Source: Bacteroidales bacterium
GTDB lineage: Bacteria; Bacteroidota; Bacteroidia; Bacteroidales; Marinilabiliaceae
DNA length: 64,000 nt
NCBI GenBank assembly: GCA_024401365.1
Contig: JAKSLE010000006.1
Location: 1-64,000 of the forward strand
Reading direction: 5' to 3'
Shown here: positions 9,118 to 17,935 of the stretch, one piece after another
Layout: each line of letters opens with the position of its first letter
How positions within the stretch are numbered: position 1 is the first letter of the stretch
Made by a program: the position numbers and the translations under genes
Notes under the pieces: model-generated
What the model saw: the letters and a program-made list of their open reading frames with translations, nothing else
Databases searched by the model: none
What the model was told of the DNA's origin: nothing

Positions 9118-9213
9118 ATCCCTCATTTTGACGATGCAAAGGTATGACTCTTTTTTTACAATTCCAAGTCCAATTGCAAAATAATTTTACACCTCTAGCC
9201 TATTATTGACGGG

Positions 9214-11457
9214 CTATTCGCTAACTATCTCGCTTCCTATATATTGGGCTTTGACATTATATTTACCATACGACTCAATGACGACTGCAGAGGTACCTCC
9301 TACGGCTCGTATTTGCATATTTTTAACCTTTCCTTCGTCGGGAGACACTATATGCGCATCACCCGAAACAACCCACTCTACAATATCGTCACTCAATGTG
9401 ACCACTGTACCACGCGAGTCTACTATATCGGCATAATATATCTCAACATCCTTAACTTCTTCTGTCGTAGGCATCACCGGGCCATCTTCTAGACGCCTTA
9501 CCACTACCCCTGCCGCTTCTCCGGCACGATGTACTACATATCGCTTGTCGGTGCCATCAAAATTGTATACAATCTCAACTTTATCTTTAGACTTCTTCTC
9601 TATTCTATACGAATCAACATTCGTATATACCTGCAATCCTTTTACCGTAGAATCGGACAAATCATTAGCCACAAAGAAAACAGGCTTGAAATATCGTTCT
9701 TCCCTATCACCTCTTTGCGCCGCAAAATAATAATACGAATACTTGGGCAATCGGAAAATGTCGCAGATACCAGAGTACTCTAAATCGTAAGAATTACCTC
9801 TATTATAATCATACATCACCCAATATCCATCAGCTATCGCATGAGTATTATCCACATTGTCTTCGTGAGCTTCCTTGATATTGGCAACTTGCTGCAACTT
9901 CCTGCGCACACCGCTCTCTCTTGGTTGACGAGAATTTCGCTCTTCGTCATTAAGCCCCATCCATCCCTCTTGATTGATGCCAGCATCCTGAGAGTAATAC
10001 TCCCAGTCACCGTATTCCGAAACTATCAGCGGCCTTTGATAATCTACCTCTTTTCTGTTCTGACGCGATTCCAGATAAATATCATACCCATCCTTCATGC
10101 ACCCAGCGGTATATGTCCCAGGAGCTTCTCTATCACGCAATGGAGCAATGGCCGAAGTGAACGACTTTGGCATCTGTGCCTCGTCAATGGATAATTCCCA
10201 TGCCAAAATTGACGGATGGTTCCTGTCACGACGTATCATATCCTTGGCCGACTGCAGTGCATGGGCCTCAAATGCCTTGTCGCCAAAATACTGCATACCA
10301 AGTATAGCATCTAATACCATAATACCATAAGCATCACATGCCTCAAGAAAGGCTTCGGATGGTGGATAGTGCGCACATCTCACGTAATCCATACCCGCAG
10401 ACTTGATATTCCAGGCATCTCGCCACTGTGCTTTGTCCGAAATCGCATATCCTACGTACGGATATTCCTGGTATCTGTTGCACCCTCTTAGAAATGTCTG
10501 TTCTCCATTGATATACAGACCTTTATTGGTAATTTTCAATGTGCGAATACCTACCTTCTTTTCGTACCTATCTAGCAATTCGCCATCACTACTCAACGAT
10601 ACTCGCAACGTGTAGAGGTTGGGATTTGCAGGCGACCATAATTCAGGGAAATCAACCTCCAACTGCTTTTCAAAGGTTCCTCGCCCATTGGCTTCCAATG
10701 TATAGTATACCTGGTCTTGTGCTACTATAAAATTGTTATCATCCAGGATGTCAATGTCGACTACCACATCTTGCTCTGTATCAATAAGATTACGTATGTC
10801 AGTCTGAACCGATACTTCAGCATAGCTGGAATTGATATTCAATGTTCTGAACAGTACCCCTGCGTCAGAGTATCCTTCTGTACTGCGGGTTATCATCGCT
10901 TTCTTGTTTTTCTGTAGCCAAACATGACGATACAGACCTCCATAGGTATTAAAGTCGAGTATCGCCAATGGCTTAGGTCCCGTAGTGGCATTATCTCTGT
11001 TGTCCAGACAGACCACAACGGCATTAGCCCCCTCAGTCAATACGGGATTCAACACTACCTCGAATGGCAAATATCCGCCCAAATGTCTCTTGAGCCACTT
11101 CCCGTTGACCCAAACGTCGGCAATATTCATAGCGCCATCAAACCTTAGCACGAGCCTTTGGTCCATCTCTTCTTTGGCTACCTCAAATGTCTTGAAATAG
11201 AAACAGCTCCCTTGCCACTGGTCGTTTACCACCAATGGCTCAATACGTGGAGTATGTGGCAGCAATACGGCTTCTGCCCGACTTGGAATATTACCTTGAA
11301 TGTACGACAGCGAGTCGGATTCTGCCAACTCCCCATCTATACGGACAAAGTACCACCCGTCATCAAACAGCTCCTCTGTCGTAAATCTATCTTCTTGGAC
11401 ACATGCCGATAACGCAATTATCACACATAACGCCACTAAAATCTTCGTCATAACCAT
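9214..11457 (-). CDS. Glycoside hydrolase family 2 lipoprotein (beta-galactosidase-like)
   Basis: Probable exo-acting beta-glycosidase, most likely a beta-galactosidase trimming galactan fragments. The signal ends LSAC (lipobox). The GH2 sugar-binding domain (VWVNGKWLKRHLGGYLPFEV, about residues 110-130), the immunoglobulin-like domain and the TIM barrel follow in order, with extra domains at the C-terminus. The barrel shows FLRGCNRYQEYPYVGYA, the predicted nucleophile Glu in VSEYGDWEYY (about 480) and the predicted acid/base Glu in AWELSIDEAQMP (about 425). Here the residue before the acid/base is Asp, not the Asn usual in clan GH-A. Its ATG overlaps the GH53 stop (TAATG), so the two are translationally coupled. 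Confidence 0.86.
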   Translation of the reverse strand: MVMTKILVALCVIIALSACVQEDRFTTEELFDDGWYFVRIDGELAESDSLSYIQGNIPSRAEAVLLPHTPRIEPLVVNDQWQGSCFYFKTFEVAKEEMDQRLVLRFDGAMNIADVWVNGKWLKRHLGGYLPFEVVLNPVLTEGANAVVVCLDNRDNATTGPKPLAILDFNTYGGLYRHVWLQKNKKAMITRSTEGYSDAGVLFRTLNINSSYAEVSVQTDIRNLIDTEQDVVVDIDILDDNNFIVAQDQVYYTLEANGRGTFEKQLEVDFPELWSPANPNLYTLRVSLSSDGELLDRYEKKVGIRTLKITNKGLYINGEQTFLRGCNRYQEYPYVGYAISDKAQWRDAWNIKSAGMDYVRCAHYPPSEAFLEACDAYGIMVLDAILGMQYFGDKAFEAHALQSAKDMIRRDRNHPSILAWELSIDEAQMPKSFTSAIAPLRDREAPGTYTAGCMKDGYDIYLESRQNRKEVDYQRPLIVSEYGDWEYYSQDAGINQEGWMGLNDEERNSRQPRESGVRRKLQQVANIKEAHEDNVDNTHAIADGYWVMYDYNRGNSYDLEYSGICDIFRLPKYSYYYFAAQRGDREERYFKPVFFVANDLSDSTVKGLQVYTNVDSYRIEKKSKDKVEIVYNFDGTDKRYVVHRAGEAAGVVVRRLEDGPVMPTTEEVKDVEIYYADIVDSRGTVVTLSDDIVEWVVSGDAHIVSPDEGKVKNMQIRAVGGTSAVVIESYGKYNVKAQYIGSEIVSE

Positions 11458-12554
11458 TATTTGAATACGACACCTGGCTTACCGTCCTTGGTAAACAGAC
11501 CTAGTTGGTTGCCTGCCCAACCATTATACGATTGTGGTTCCCACATCATTATTCCTTCAAACGACTTTATCTTGGATGTCTGACTTATCAAATCGCTCAA
11601 GCATTGTTGCGCTTCAGCTAGTTTGTCGCTCTCATATCCAAATTCTACTATCATCACCTTCTTGCTTAACGACCTGACCCACATCTCCATATTCTTTACT
11701 ATGGCGTCGTTGCCGTCTTTCCAATTTTTGATCTTCAAATCAGCAGCATCTTTGTGCTTCAACATCTCTGTAGGATAGTACGAAAGACCTATAATGTCGT
11801 AAGCTTGCTTTGCCCCATTTTTATTGAGCTGACCTAATGTCCAGTCTGGCGTCCAGTATGCCCAACCGTTTTCTATATGCAATACCACCTTCGTCTTGGG
11901 GTATACGGTCTTGGCTGCTTTTGCTCCTGCCTTAAATATTGTGGCAAAGTTCTGCGGATAGGTATCACACTTGCCCTCTGGCCATAGCATACCGTTGGTG
12001 ACCTCATGTCCTACTTGAACCCACTCTACTTTAATGCCTGAATTTCTGAGTAATAGCAACACATCTCTGGTATGGGCTTCTACTGCTTGGGCCAACTGGT
12101 TGGCATTCTTCCCTTCCCACGCCTCGGGCGTAATCTGGTTAGTAGGTACCGTCCATGAGTTGGAATAGTGAAAATCTATCATTATGCGCAGCCCAGCTTC
12201 TTTGGCTCTGAGCGCCTTTGCCAAAACATCGTCCTTGTCACACAGTCCGGAATAGAGGTCTTGCGATGGGTCTACCAATACTCTCAGTCGCACAGCATTA
12301 CCTCCCATAACATTTATCAGGCTAAACATATCTGTTTGAGTACCTTCTAAATCATAAAAGCGTACCCCCATCTTTTCTTGCGCTGTTACCCAACTGATAT
12401 CAGCCCCGTATGCTACGCCCAGATCTACCTCTTCTTCTACTACTTCGTCTGGTATCGGCTCGGGATTGACCAGCGACTCTATATGCTTGTCATCTGAGCA
12501 ACCTATAACCGACAATAGGCTCACTGCCAATAATAATATATAATTCCTAATCAT
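11457..12554 (-). CDS. GH53 endo-beta-1,4-galactanase lipoprotein
   Basis: Endo-enzyme cutting beta-1,4-galactan side chains of pectin or arabinogalactan. The ATG at 12554 is chosen because the longer frame begins with GTG inside the -7 box; it gives a signal ending SVIGC (lipobox). GH53 motifs are GADISWVTAQEK, GGNAVRLRVLVDP, IMIDFHYSNSW and WVQVGHEVTNGMLWPEG, where the Glu near residue 183 is the predicted acid/base, and KVMIVEFGYES with the nucleophile Glu near 304. The residue before the acid/base is His instead of the Asn usual in clan GH-A. It is the first gene of a two-gene operon with a GH2 enzyme: the endo-cutter first, then the trimmer. Confidence 0.88.
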   Translation of the reverse strand: MIRNYILLLAVSLLSVIGCSDDKHIESLVNPEPIPDEVVEEEVDLGVAYGADISWVTAQEKMGVRFYDLEGTQTDMFSLINVMGGNAVRLRVLVDPSQDLYSGLCDKDDVLAKALRAKEAGLRIMIDFHYSNSWTVPTNQITPEAWEGKNANQLAQAVEAHTRDVLLLLRNSGIKVEWVQVGHEVTNGMLWPEGKCDTYPQNFATIFKAGAKAAKTVYPKTKVVLHIENGWAYWTPDWTLGQLNKNGAKQAYDIIGLSYYPTEMLKHKDAADLKIKNWKDGNDAIVKNMEMWVRSLSKKVMIVEFGYESDKLAEAQQCLSDLISQTSKIKSFEGIMMWEPQSYNGWAGNQLGLFTKDGKPGVVFK

Positions 12555-12574
12555 ACTATTCTTCTTATCTACCA

Positions 12575-12605
12575 CAAAAATACATTTTCACAACGACACT
12601 TCAAA
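12575..12605 (-). promoter_or_regulatory. Promoter of the GH53-GH2 operon
   Basis: On the minus strand TTTG (12605-12602) and TATTTTTG (12582-12575) are 19 bases apart, a textbook Bacteroidota promoter. It sits 20 bases before the GH53 ATG. It faces the promoter of the LtaS-like gene; no regulator gene is adjacent. Confidence 0.75.
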
Positions 12606-12626
12606 ACATATAAATCGCCTCCAGCC

Positions 12627-12656
12627 TTGTCCTCTCAATAAAAATCCGTACTTTTG
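12627..12656 (+). promoter_or_regulatory. Promoter of the LtaS-like gene
   Basis: TACTTTTG (12649-12656) matches TAnnTTTG, with TTG at 12627-12629 as the likely -33 element. The ATG is 21 bases downstream. Confidence 0.6.
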
Positions 12657-12677
12657 TACGTATAATTCACCTCACAA

Positions 12678-14555
12678 ATGAAGCAAGCTTTTCAGAATAT
12701 TTGGCAAGCCATTCGCTACGTCATAGCTACAGCAATTTTTTGGATTATCACTTTCAGTGCACACAGAGTAATCCTTATAGCCCTTAATAGCGACAAGGCT
12801 ATCGATACCCCCTTCGTCCTCATGGCCGAGGGTATGTTGCATGGCTTGATATTCGACTTGTCTCTGTGGGGATATATGAGCCTCCTCACCTTGGCTTTGG
12901 TGCTGATATTCGGACTCTTTACCCGCATCAGACCAGCTCTGGTAATATCTAATATCATAACTGGCATAATTTCCACCATCGTAGTAGTCCTTTTGCCTGC
13001 TAATGGCATAATCTACTCCTACTGGGGTCGCCATTACGAGGCTACCGACCTGGGGATGATAGCCGATAACCCTTCTCTGGCATTCGCTTCTGTCGACACC
13101 TCTTTGTTGATTATCTACATCATTATCGCCGTAGTCTTTGCTTTGTGCAACCTTATATTGCTTCGCCGCCTCACTCGCCCTGTTGTCTATATGGACAACA
13201 AAGCTTCTGAGTGGGTATGGCCAAGAATAGTCCAGTTCCTTGCTATCGCCATTATAGCCGGATCGCTTATCATCCCTGTTCGCGGTGGCGTAGGCTTGGC
13301 TCCTCTGAATACTGGTAGAGCTTATTTCTCTAATAATCTTTTCGCTAATCACGTGGCACTCAATCCAGTATGGAACTTTATCTATTCTATTAAGAGAGCT
13401 AAACAGACAAGCCAGACTTACCATTATATGGATGATAACGAGGCCCAAAAACGTTTCGAAAAACTTACCGATGGCGCCCACTCATCAGATTTCTTGCAGG
13501 TCTTGAAGACTGCACGACCCAATGTCGTAGTCATCCTCCTCGAGAGTTTCTCTGCCCACGGCATAGAGATGCTTGGTGGCGAAAACGTAACGCCTAACCT
13601 CAAGGCTATCGCTAAGGAGGGTATCTTCTTCAATAACATTTACTCCGCAGCCGACCGCTCTGGCAAGGGCTTGGTAGCAGCTATGTGTGGATACCCTGTC
13701 CTCCCTACTTATAGCATTATCCAATATCCTCAAAAGACTCAGTGCCTCCCATTCGTGGCTCAGCACATGAGAAAGGCTGGGTACGAAAGTCAGACTTTCA
13801 TCTATGGTGGCGACCTGGGTTTCAATAGCTTCAATTCTCTCGTTACCTTGGCTGGCTTCGATAATATAATTACCGAGGACGACTTCCCCGTATCTGCTAT
13901 GGGCGATAAATGGGGGGCCCACGATGAGTTTACGTTCGAGCGTCTCTTGAAGTGTATGGATGAACAGAAACAACCTTTCTTCGATTTCTTCTTCACCCTC
14001 TCTTCTCACGAGCCTTTCACTGTCCCAATGGAGAAGCATCACGATAATCCTTATCTCAACTCAATGTACTACACCGATAAGTGCTTGGGCGAATTCTTCG
14101 CCGAGGCTAAGAAAAAGTCGTGGTGGGACAATACTCTCTTCATCATGATGGCCGACCATGGTCACGATGGCCCAAATCGCGTGGGTAATGAGCATAAGAT
14201 GAAGTATAATATTCCTCTCGTCATGGCAGGTGGCGCCCTCGCCGTTACCGATACAGTATTTACTCGCATCGGTAGCCAGATCGACCTCGCCGCTACCCTA
14301 CTCCCTCAACTTGGTATATCGCCCGAGGAGTTTACTTTCAGCAAAAACCTCTTCTCTCCTCTCGCTCCTGAATATGCCTTCTACGATTTCAACGATGGCT
14401 ATGGCTACGTTACACCTAACGAGGTAGTGGTCTACGATAACAAGGGTCAGGTATACCTGCGCAATGAGTCCCTCTCAGGCGATTCTACCGATATCCAGAC
14501 CCCAAAGGCTATCCTCCAGGTCATGTCTGAGCATTGTAATAATCTGGGGAAATAA
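12678..14555 (+). CDS. LtaS/sulfatase-fold membrane phospho-transferase
   Basis: Polytopic inner-membrane enzyme with a large periplasmic alkaline-phosphatase-superfamily domain, the layout of lipoteichoic acid synthase and phosphoethanolamine/phosphoglycerol transferases. About five membrane helices lie in residues 1-230. The catalytic domain starts near 275 (RPNVVVILLESFSAHGIE, the first metal-binding Glu). The predicted nucleophile position lies in SAADRSGKGLVAAMCGYP (about 327), where Ser stands where LtaS has Thr. Other metal ligands are seen in FIYGGDLGF and MMADHGHD. A Gram-negative cell has no lipoteichoic acid, so the likely job is adding phosphoglycerol or phosphoethanolamine to a surface glycan or lipid. 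The substrate is inferred, not seen. Confidence 0.8.
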   Translation: MKQAFQNIWQAIRYVIATAIFWIITFSAHRVILIALNSDKAIDTPFVLMAEGMLHGLIFDLSLWGYMSLLTLALVLIFGLFTRIRPALVISNIITGIISTIVVVLLPANGIIYSYWGRHYEATDLGMIADNPSLAFASVDTSLLIIYIIIAVVFALCNLILLRRLTRPVVYMDNKASEWVWPRIVQFLAIAIIAGSLIIPVRGGVGLAPLNTGRAYFSNNLFANHVALNPVWNFIYSIKRAKQTSQTYHYMDDNEAQKRFEKLTDGAHSSDFLQVLKTARPNVVVILLESFSAHGIEMLGGENVTPNLKAIAKEGIFFNNIYSAADRSGKGLVAAMCGYPVLPTYSIIQYPQKTQCLPFVAQHMRKAGYESQTFIYGGDLGFNSFNSLVTLAGFDNIITEDDFPVSAMGDKWGAHDEFTFERLLKCMDEQKQPFFDFFFTLSSHEPFTVPMEKHHDNPYLNSMYYTDKCLGEFFAEAKKKSWWDNTLFIMMADHGHDGPNRVGNEHKMKYNIPLVMAGGALAVTDTVFTRIGSQIDLAATLLPQLGISPEEFTFSKNLFSPLAPEYAFYDFNDGYGYVTPNEVVVYDNKGQVYLRNESLSGDSTDIQTPKAILQVMSEHCNNLGK

Positions 14556-14703
14556 CCCAATTTCCCCTCCCCAAAAATCATAAAAATCTTTTCCCTCCTA
14601 CTTCTCTATACACTCTCTTAACACTCTAACTAACCAGGCTTAATACAGAGACTACTTTCCGACTTCCCCAAATACCACTATTTATTATGAAAATATTACT
14701 ATA

Positions 14704-15351
14704 TCAAAACATCCGCAACACCACTCCCAACGATAGCGCCGCATAGTCCTTAAACTTCATATACTTGGGATTCATAAATGCCTCTATCAGATAGCTTTCA
14801 TTGGCACTGAACTCATAAAAGACCCCTATGCTGCGACGCCTCTCTTGCATTTCTTTGCCCCTGAGATTGAATTCTACTCTTTGCCCCATACATATATTGA
14901 AATGCCAACGAGTGGGGAAAAGATAAAACTTGGATGGCGTACGTGGGTATCTGTCTGGCAATTTCGTCCAAAAATCATCGCCGGTTATCATATTCATATA
15001 CCCTCCCAACGTAATCGGATCCCAATGTACCTTCTCACATGGCTCTAAGTGTATGGGTACATAGTTCTGCTTGAAGGTCAACGTCATCTTTGCTTTGTCG
15101 GAGTCGTATTTGGGAACAAAGCCAACTAATACCGTACTCTCCAATTGCTCTCTCTTACCATACTTCCACCCCACACCTAATGACGCAAATCCCATATTTC
15201 CAGCAAATTGCAGCGTCGCCATCCTAGGCATAAGCTTTCCCCATAGTCTCTCATAGCTCACACCTGCCTGAAGGGTGTCTGCCGAGGCCGACTTACCGCT
15301 TATCGCCACACAGCATAATAGCATAACAACTATAGCCCATCTCCTCAACAT
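14704..15351 (-). CDS. Outer-membrane-barrel-like protein, cassette copy 2
   Basis: I do not recognise a named family. A signal peptide (MLRRWAIVVMLLCCVAISGKSAS) precedes about 190 residues of alternating beta strands, and the chain ends LGVVLRMF with a terminal Phe, as outer-membrane barrels do. It is plainly a paralogue of the protein at 16244-17023: PRMATLQFAGNMGFASLG.GWKYG, LVG.VPK.DS, FKQN.VP.HLEP and GVFYEFS.N match almost residue by residue. It lacks the 45-residue insert that copy has after the signal. It lies 15 bases after the lipoprotein phosphoesterase at 15367-16182 and is the last gene of the duplicated block. A surface protein working with that enzyme is an inference. Confidence 0.75.
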   Translation of the reverse strand: MLRRWAIVVMLLCCVAISGKSASADTLQAGVSYERLWGKLMPRMATLQFAGNMGFASLGVGWKYGKREQLESTVLVGFVPKYDSDKAKMTLTFKQNYVPIHLEPCEKVHWDPITLGGYMNMITGDDFWTKLPDRYPRTPSKFYLFPTRWHFNICMGQRVEFNLRGKEMQERRRSIGVFYEFSANESYLIEAFMNPKYMKFKDYAALSLGVVLRMF

Positions 15352-15366
15352 ATTCTCCCTTCTCCC

Positions 15367-16182
15367 TCAAAAAGTTATATATTCGTACTCGTATGTACCT
15401 CCCATAATGGTAATTAGCGTTATCGTCCTGTCATCCATACTGGTCGAACGATGGTAAACTATCCCATCCCCAAATATGTCCGTGGCAGACAGATAGTGGT
15501 CATGTGCCGCCGTACAGAAGAGTGTCTTTGGATACGAACGGACATATTCCTCAAACTGGTCCATGACTTTATTGTTAAATACCACAGTGGCAGGCTGTAC
15601 ATGCATACTTACCACGGTATATTGCCAGGTTGAATCTGACTTCGACTCATCCAACAGCTGCTGCATATAGTTAAGATCTGGAACATCCTCTGGAAACCCA
15701 AAGTCCATAGCATTGGTATTCAGACAGATAAACCTCACCTTCCCTGCCTTAAAGGTGAAATTTGTAGCCCCAAAAATCGCCTCGTAGGCTTGCTCTCCAG
15801 TTCCTAGACAGTCATGATTGCCTATTATAGTCACAAATGGACAGTTGAATCCCTGAAAGATATCGCGCTGCATCATGAATTCTTCTGTCATGCCGTAATC
15901 GCTGACGTCTCCTCCATGTACCACAAAGTCTATATCGCCTAGGGAGTTTACACATCGCACCATGTCGCAGGTCTCGTCATACCACGACTGCGTGTCTCCT
16001 GTCAATACAAATCTTATCGTATCCTTACTAGCACATAGTTCTTCTATCTGCTTGATATTCTGAGCATTGACGTTTCTAGCCCCAGTAATATGCACAGAAT
16101 GAGGATGCACATCGAGCATCTCACAGGATGTTGAGATTACAACCATCAACACTATGGCTATCCCATACAAAAATCTACTCAT
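15367..16182 (-). CDS. Calcineurin-like metallophosphoesterase lipoprotein, cassette copy 2
   Basis: Secreted, lipid-anchored phosphoesterase. The signal ends VISTSC (lipobox Cys near residue 20). Metallophosphoesterase motifs in order: FVLTGDTQSWYDE (first block, with Gln where many members have His), GGDVSDYG, IGNHDCLG, VVSMHVQPA and TAAHDHYL (HxH). The binuclear metal centre therefore looks complete. The substrate is unknown. It is about 70% similar by eye to the copy at 17039-17854 along its whole length, and each copy is followed by the same small outer-membrane-like gene, so a two-gene cassette was duplicated in tandem. Confidence 0.82.
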   Translation of the reverse strand: MSRFLYGIAIVLMVVISTSCEMLDVHPHSVHITGARNVNAQNIKQIEELCASKDTIRFVLTGDTQSWYDETCDMVRCVNSLGDIDFVVHGGDVSDYGMTEEFMMQRDIFQGFNCPFVTIIGNHDCLGTGEQAYEAIFGATNFTFKAGKVRFICLNTNAMDFGFPEDVPDLNYMQQLLDESKSDSTWQYTVVSMHVQPATVVFNNKVMDQFEEYVRSYPKTLFCTAAHDHYLSATDIFGDGIVYHRSTSMDDRTITLITIMGGTYEYEYITF

Positions 16183-16243
16183 ATTGTCTGAATATCAATC
16201 GGTACACTGAGGCTTAAAACTGCCCGTAAAGATAATTATTCGT

Positions 16244-17023
16244 CTAGAATAATTGCAAAGTAATACCTAACGACAGCGTGAGGTAGTCCTTCAACTTCAG
16301 ATGCCGTTGGTTCTTGATGGCCTCTATCATATAAAGGTCATTGATACTGAACTCATAAAACACCCCCACATTTCGATGAAAATTCTCAATACGACTGTCA
16401 TATATGTTGAACTCTATACGCTGACCCACACATAGATTGAATCGGAAACGTGTCGAAAACCAATAATATCCCGAAGGATAACGGTCGGGCTGATTGGTCC
16501 AGAACTCATCTCCAAATACCATATTCACATACCCGCCTAATGTAATAGGGACAAAATGGACCTTCTCATGTGGCTCTAGATGAAATGGTACAACATTCTG
16601 CTTGAACGTCATTGTCAATTTTGCTCGGTTGGAGTCGTGCTTAGGAACAATACCTACCAAAACACTACTCTCCATCTGATCTCTACGGCCATACTTCCAC
16701 CCAAGACCTAACGACGCGAAGCCCATATTACCGGCAAACTGTACCGTCGTCATGCGTGGAATCATCTTTGCCCACCAGTTAACATATCTTATTGTATGCC
16801 CCATCTGACGCGTTATGGTATCTGCAGATGTGGATTCAAGAATCGTCACAATACTTGCCGCATCCCTACGCAAGGCCGATTGCATAGACACTCTCATCGT
16901 ATCATAAACAACTACACGAATCGTATCATACACCGTGATGTGACATGTATCTATATTTACTGCTTTTGCTCCTATGAGTATACTACTCAAAAACAAAACA
17001 ATCGCAACTATACGTATCTTCAT
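16244..17023 (-). CDS. Outer-membrane-barrel-like protein, cassette copy 1
   Basis: Paralogue of the protein at 14704-15351. The ATG at 17023 is used because the longer frame begins with TTG. A signal (MKIRIVAIVLFLSSILIGAKA) is followed by a segment of about 45 residues absent from the other copy, containing the repeated pattern VYDTIRV / VYDTMRV, then the shared beta-rich region starting PRMTTVQFAGNMGFASLG. It ends LGITLQLF with a terminal Phe, consistent with outer-membrane insertion. It lies 15 bases after the phosphoesterase at 17039-17854. No function is known. Confidence 0.75.
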   Translation of the reverse strand: MKIRIVAIVLFLSSILIGAKAVNIDTCHITVYDTIRVVVYDTMRVSMQSALRRDAASIVTILESTSADTITRQMGHTIRYVNWWAKMIPRMTTVQFAGNMGFASLGLGWKYGRRDQMESSVLVGIVPKHDSNRAKLTMTFKQNVVPFHLEPHEKVHFVPITLGGYVNMVFGDEFWTNQPDRYPSGYYWFSTRFRFNLCVGQRIEFNIYDSRIENFHRNVGVFYEFSINDLYMIEAIKNQRHLKLKDYLTLSLGITLQLF

Positions 17024-17038
17024 AACCAATCCTCCCTC

Positions 17039-17854
17039 TCAGAATTTTATATACTCATACTTATACGTATCCCCCATGATAGTGATAAGCGTAAACATCC
17101 TGTCGTCCATACTAGTTGAACGATGGTATATTATTCCGTCATTAAAGAGATCATTGGCGCCTATATTATGATCATGTGCCGATGTACAGAATAATGTTGA
17201 CGGATAGGAACGTACATAATACTGGAAAAGATTCTTGACATTGTTGTTGAATACTTCTGTTCCCGGCTGAGCATGCATACTGACAACAGTGTACTTCCAT
17301 CTGGAATCTGTTTTGGCTGAATCTGACAACGATTTCATATATTCCAAATCTGGTATCGGACGGGAATAATCAAATTCCAAAGCATTAGTGTTCAGGCAGA
17401 TAAACCTGACCTTACCTGCCATGAATGTGAAATTTGGCTTTCCAAATATCTCTTCGTACGCTTGTCTGCCTGTTCCTATACAATCATGATTACCTAGTAA
17501 AGTTACAAACGGACATTCTAAATGCTGGAATATATCACGCTGCCAGATGAATTCTTCTGTCATGCCATAATCACTGATGTCTCCCCCATTAAGAACAAAA
17601 TCAATGTTTCCCAAGGCATTGATACTTCGAACCATATCGTATGTCTCGTCGTACCATGCCTGCGTATCGCCTGTCAACACAAAGCGTATCGTATCTTTGT
17701 TTGCACAACGTTCTTCTATCACTCGGATATTCAGAGCGTTGACATTTCGTGTACCTGTAATGTGAACCGAATAGGGATGTGTGTCCATCATCTCACAGGA
17801 TGATGAGAGTATAACCATAATCATTATGACTACTCCTTTCAAAAATCTTTTCAT
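17039..17854 (-). CDS. Calcineurin-like metallophosphoesterase lipoprotein, cassette copy 1
   Basis: Same architecture and length (271 residues) as the copy at 15367-16182. The signal ends ILSSSC (lipobox). Metal-binding motifs: FVLTGDTQAWYDE, NGGDISDYG, LGNHDCIG, VVSMHAQPG and TSAHDHNI. The catalytic residues are kept in both copies while surface segments differ (for example the region around residues 150-165), so both are probably active and have diverged in substrate contact. It is the first gene of the four-gene minus-strand block and lies 81 bases after the ABC-F gene. Confidence 0.82.
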   Translation of the reverse strand: MKRFLKGVVIMIMVILSSSCEMMDTHPYSVHITGTRNVNALNIRVIEERCANKDTIRFVLTGDTQAWYDETYDMVRSINALGNIDFVLNGGDISDYGMTEEFIWQRDIFQHLECPFVTLLGNHDCIGTGRQAYEEIFGKPNFTFMAGKVRFICLNTNALEFDYSRPIPDLEYMKSLSDSAKTDSRWKYTVVSMHAQPGTEVFNNNVKNLFQYYVRSYPSTLFCTSAHDHNIGANDLFNDGIIYHRSTSMDDRMFTLITIMGDTYKYEYIKF

Positions 17855-17935
17855 GGTCTGTCTATTGTTAGTGGTCCCGACCGTTGTCAGGAGACGTGTA
17901 TATATTGTTGTAGTATCTGTCGCTGAAATATACCT

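Noticed and set aside
12672-13481. Long minus-strand open frame opposite the LtaS-like gene (269 codons)
   Set aside because: Its translation is low in hydrophobic pattern and has no family motif, while the plus strand encodes a complete enzyme with promoter and catalytic motifs. It is an antisense shadow.
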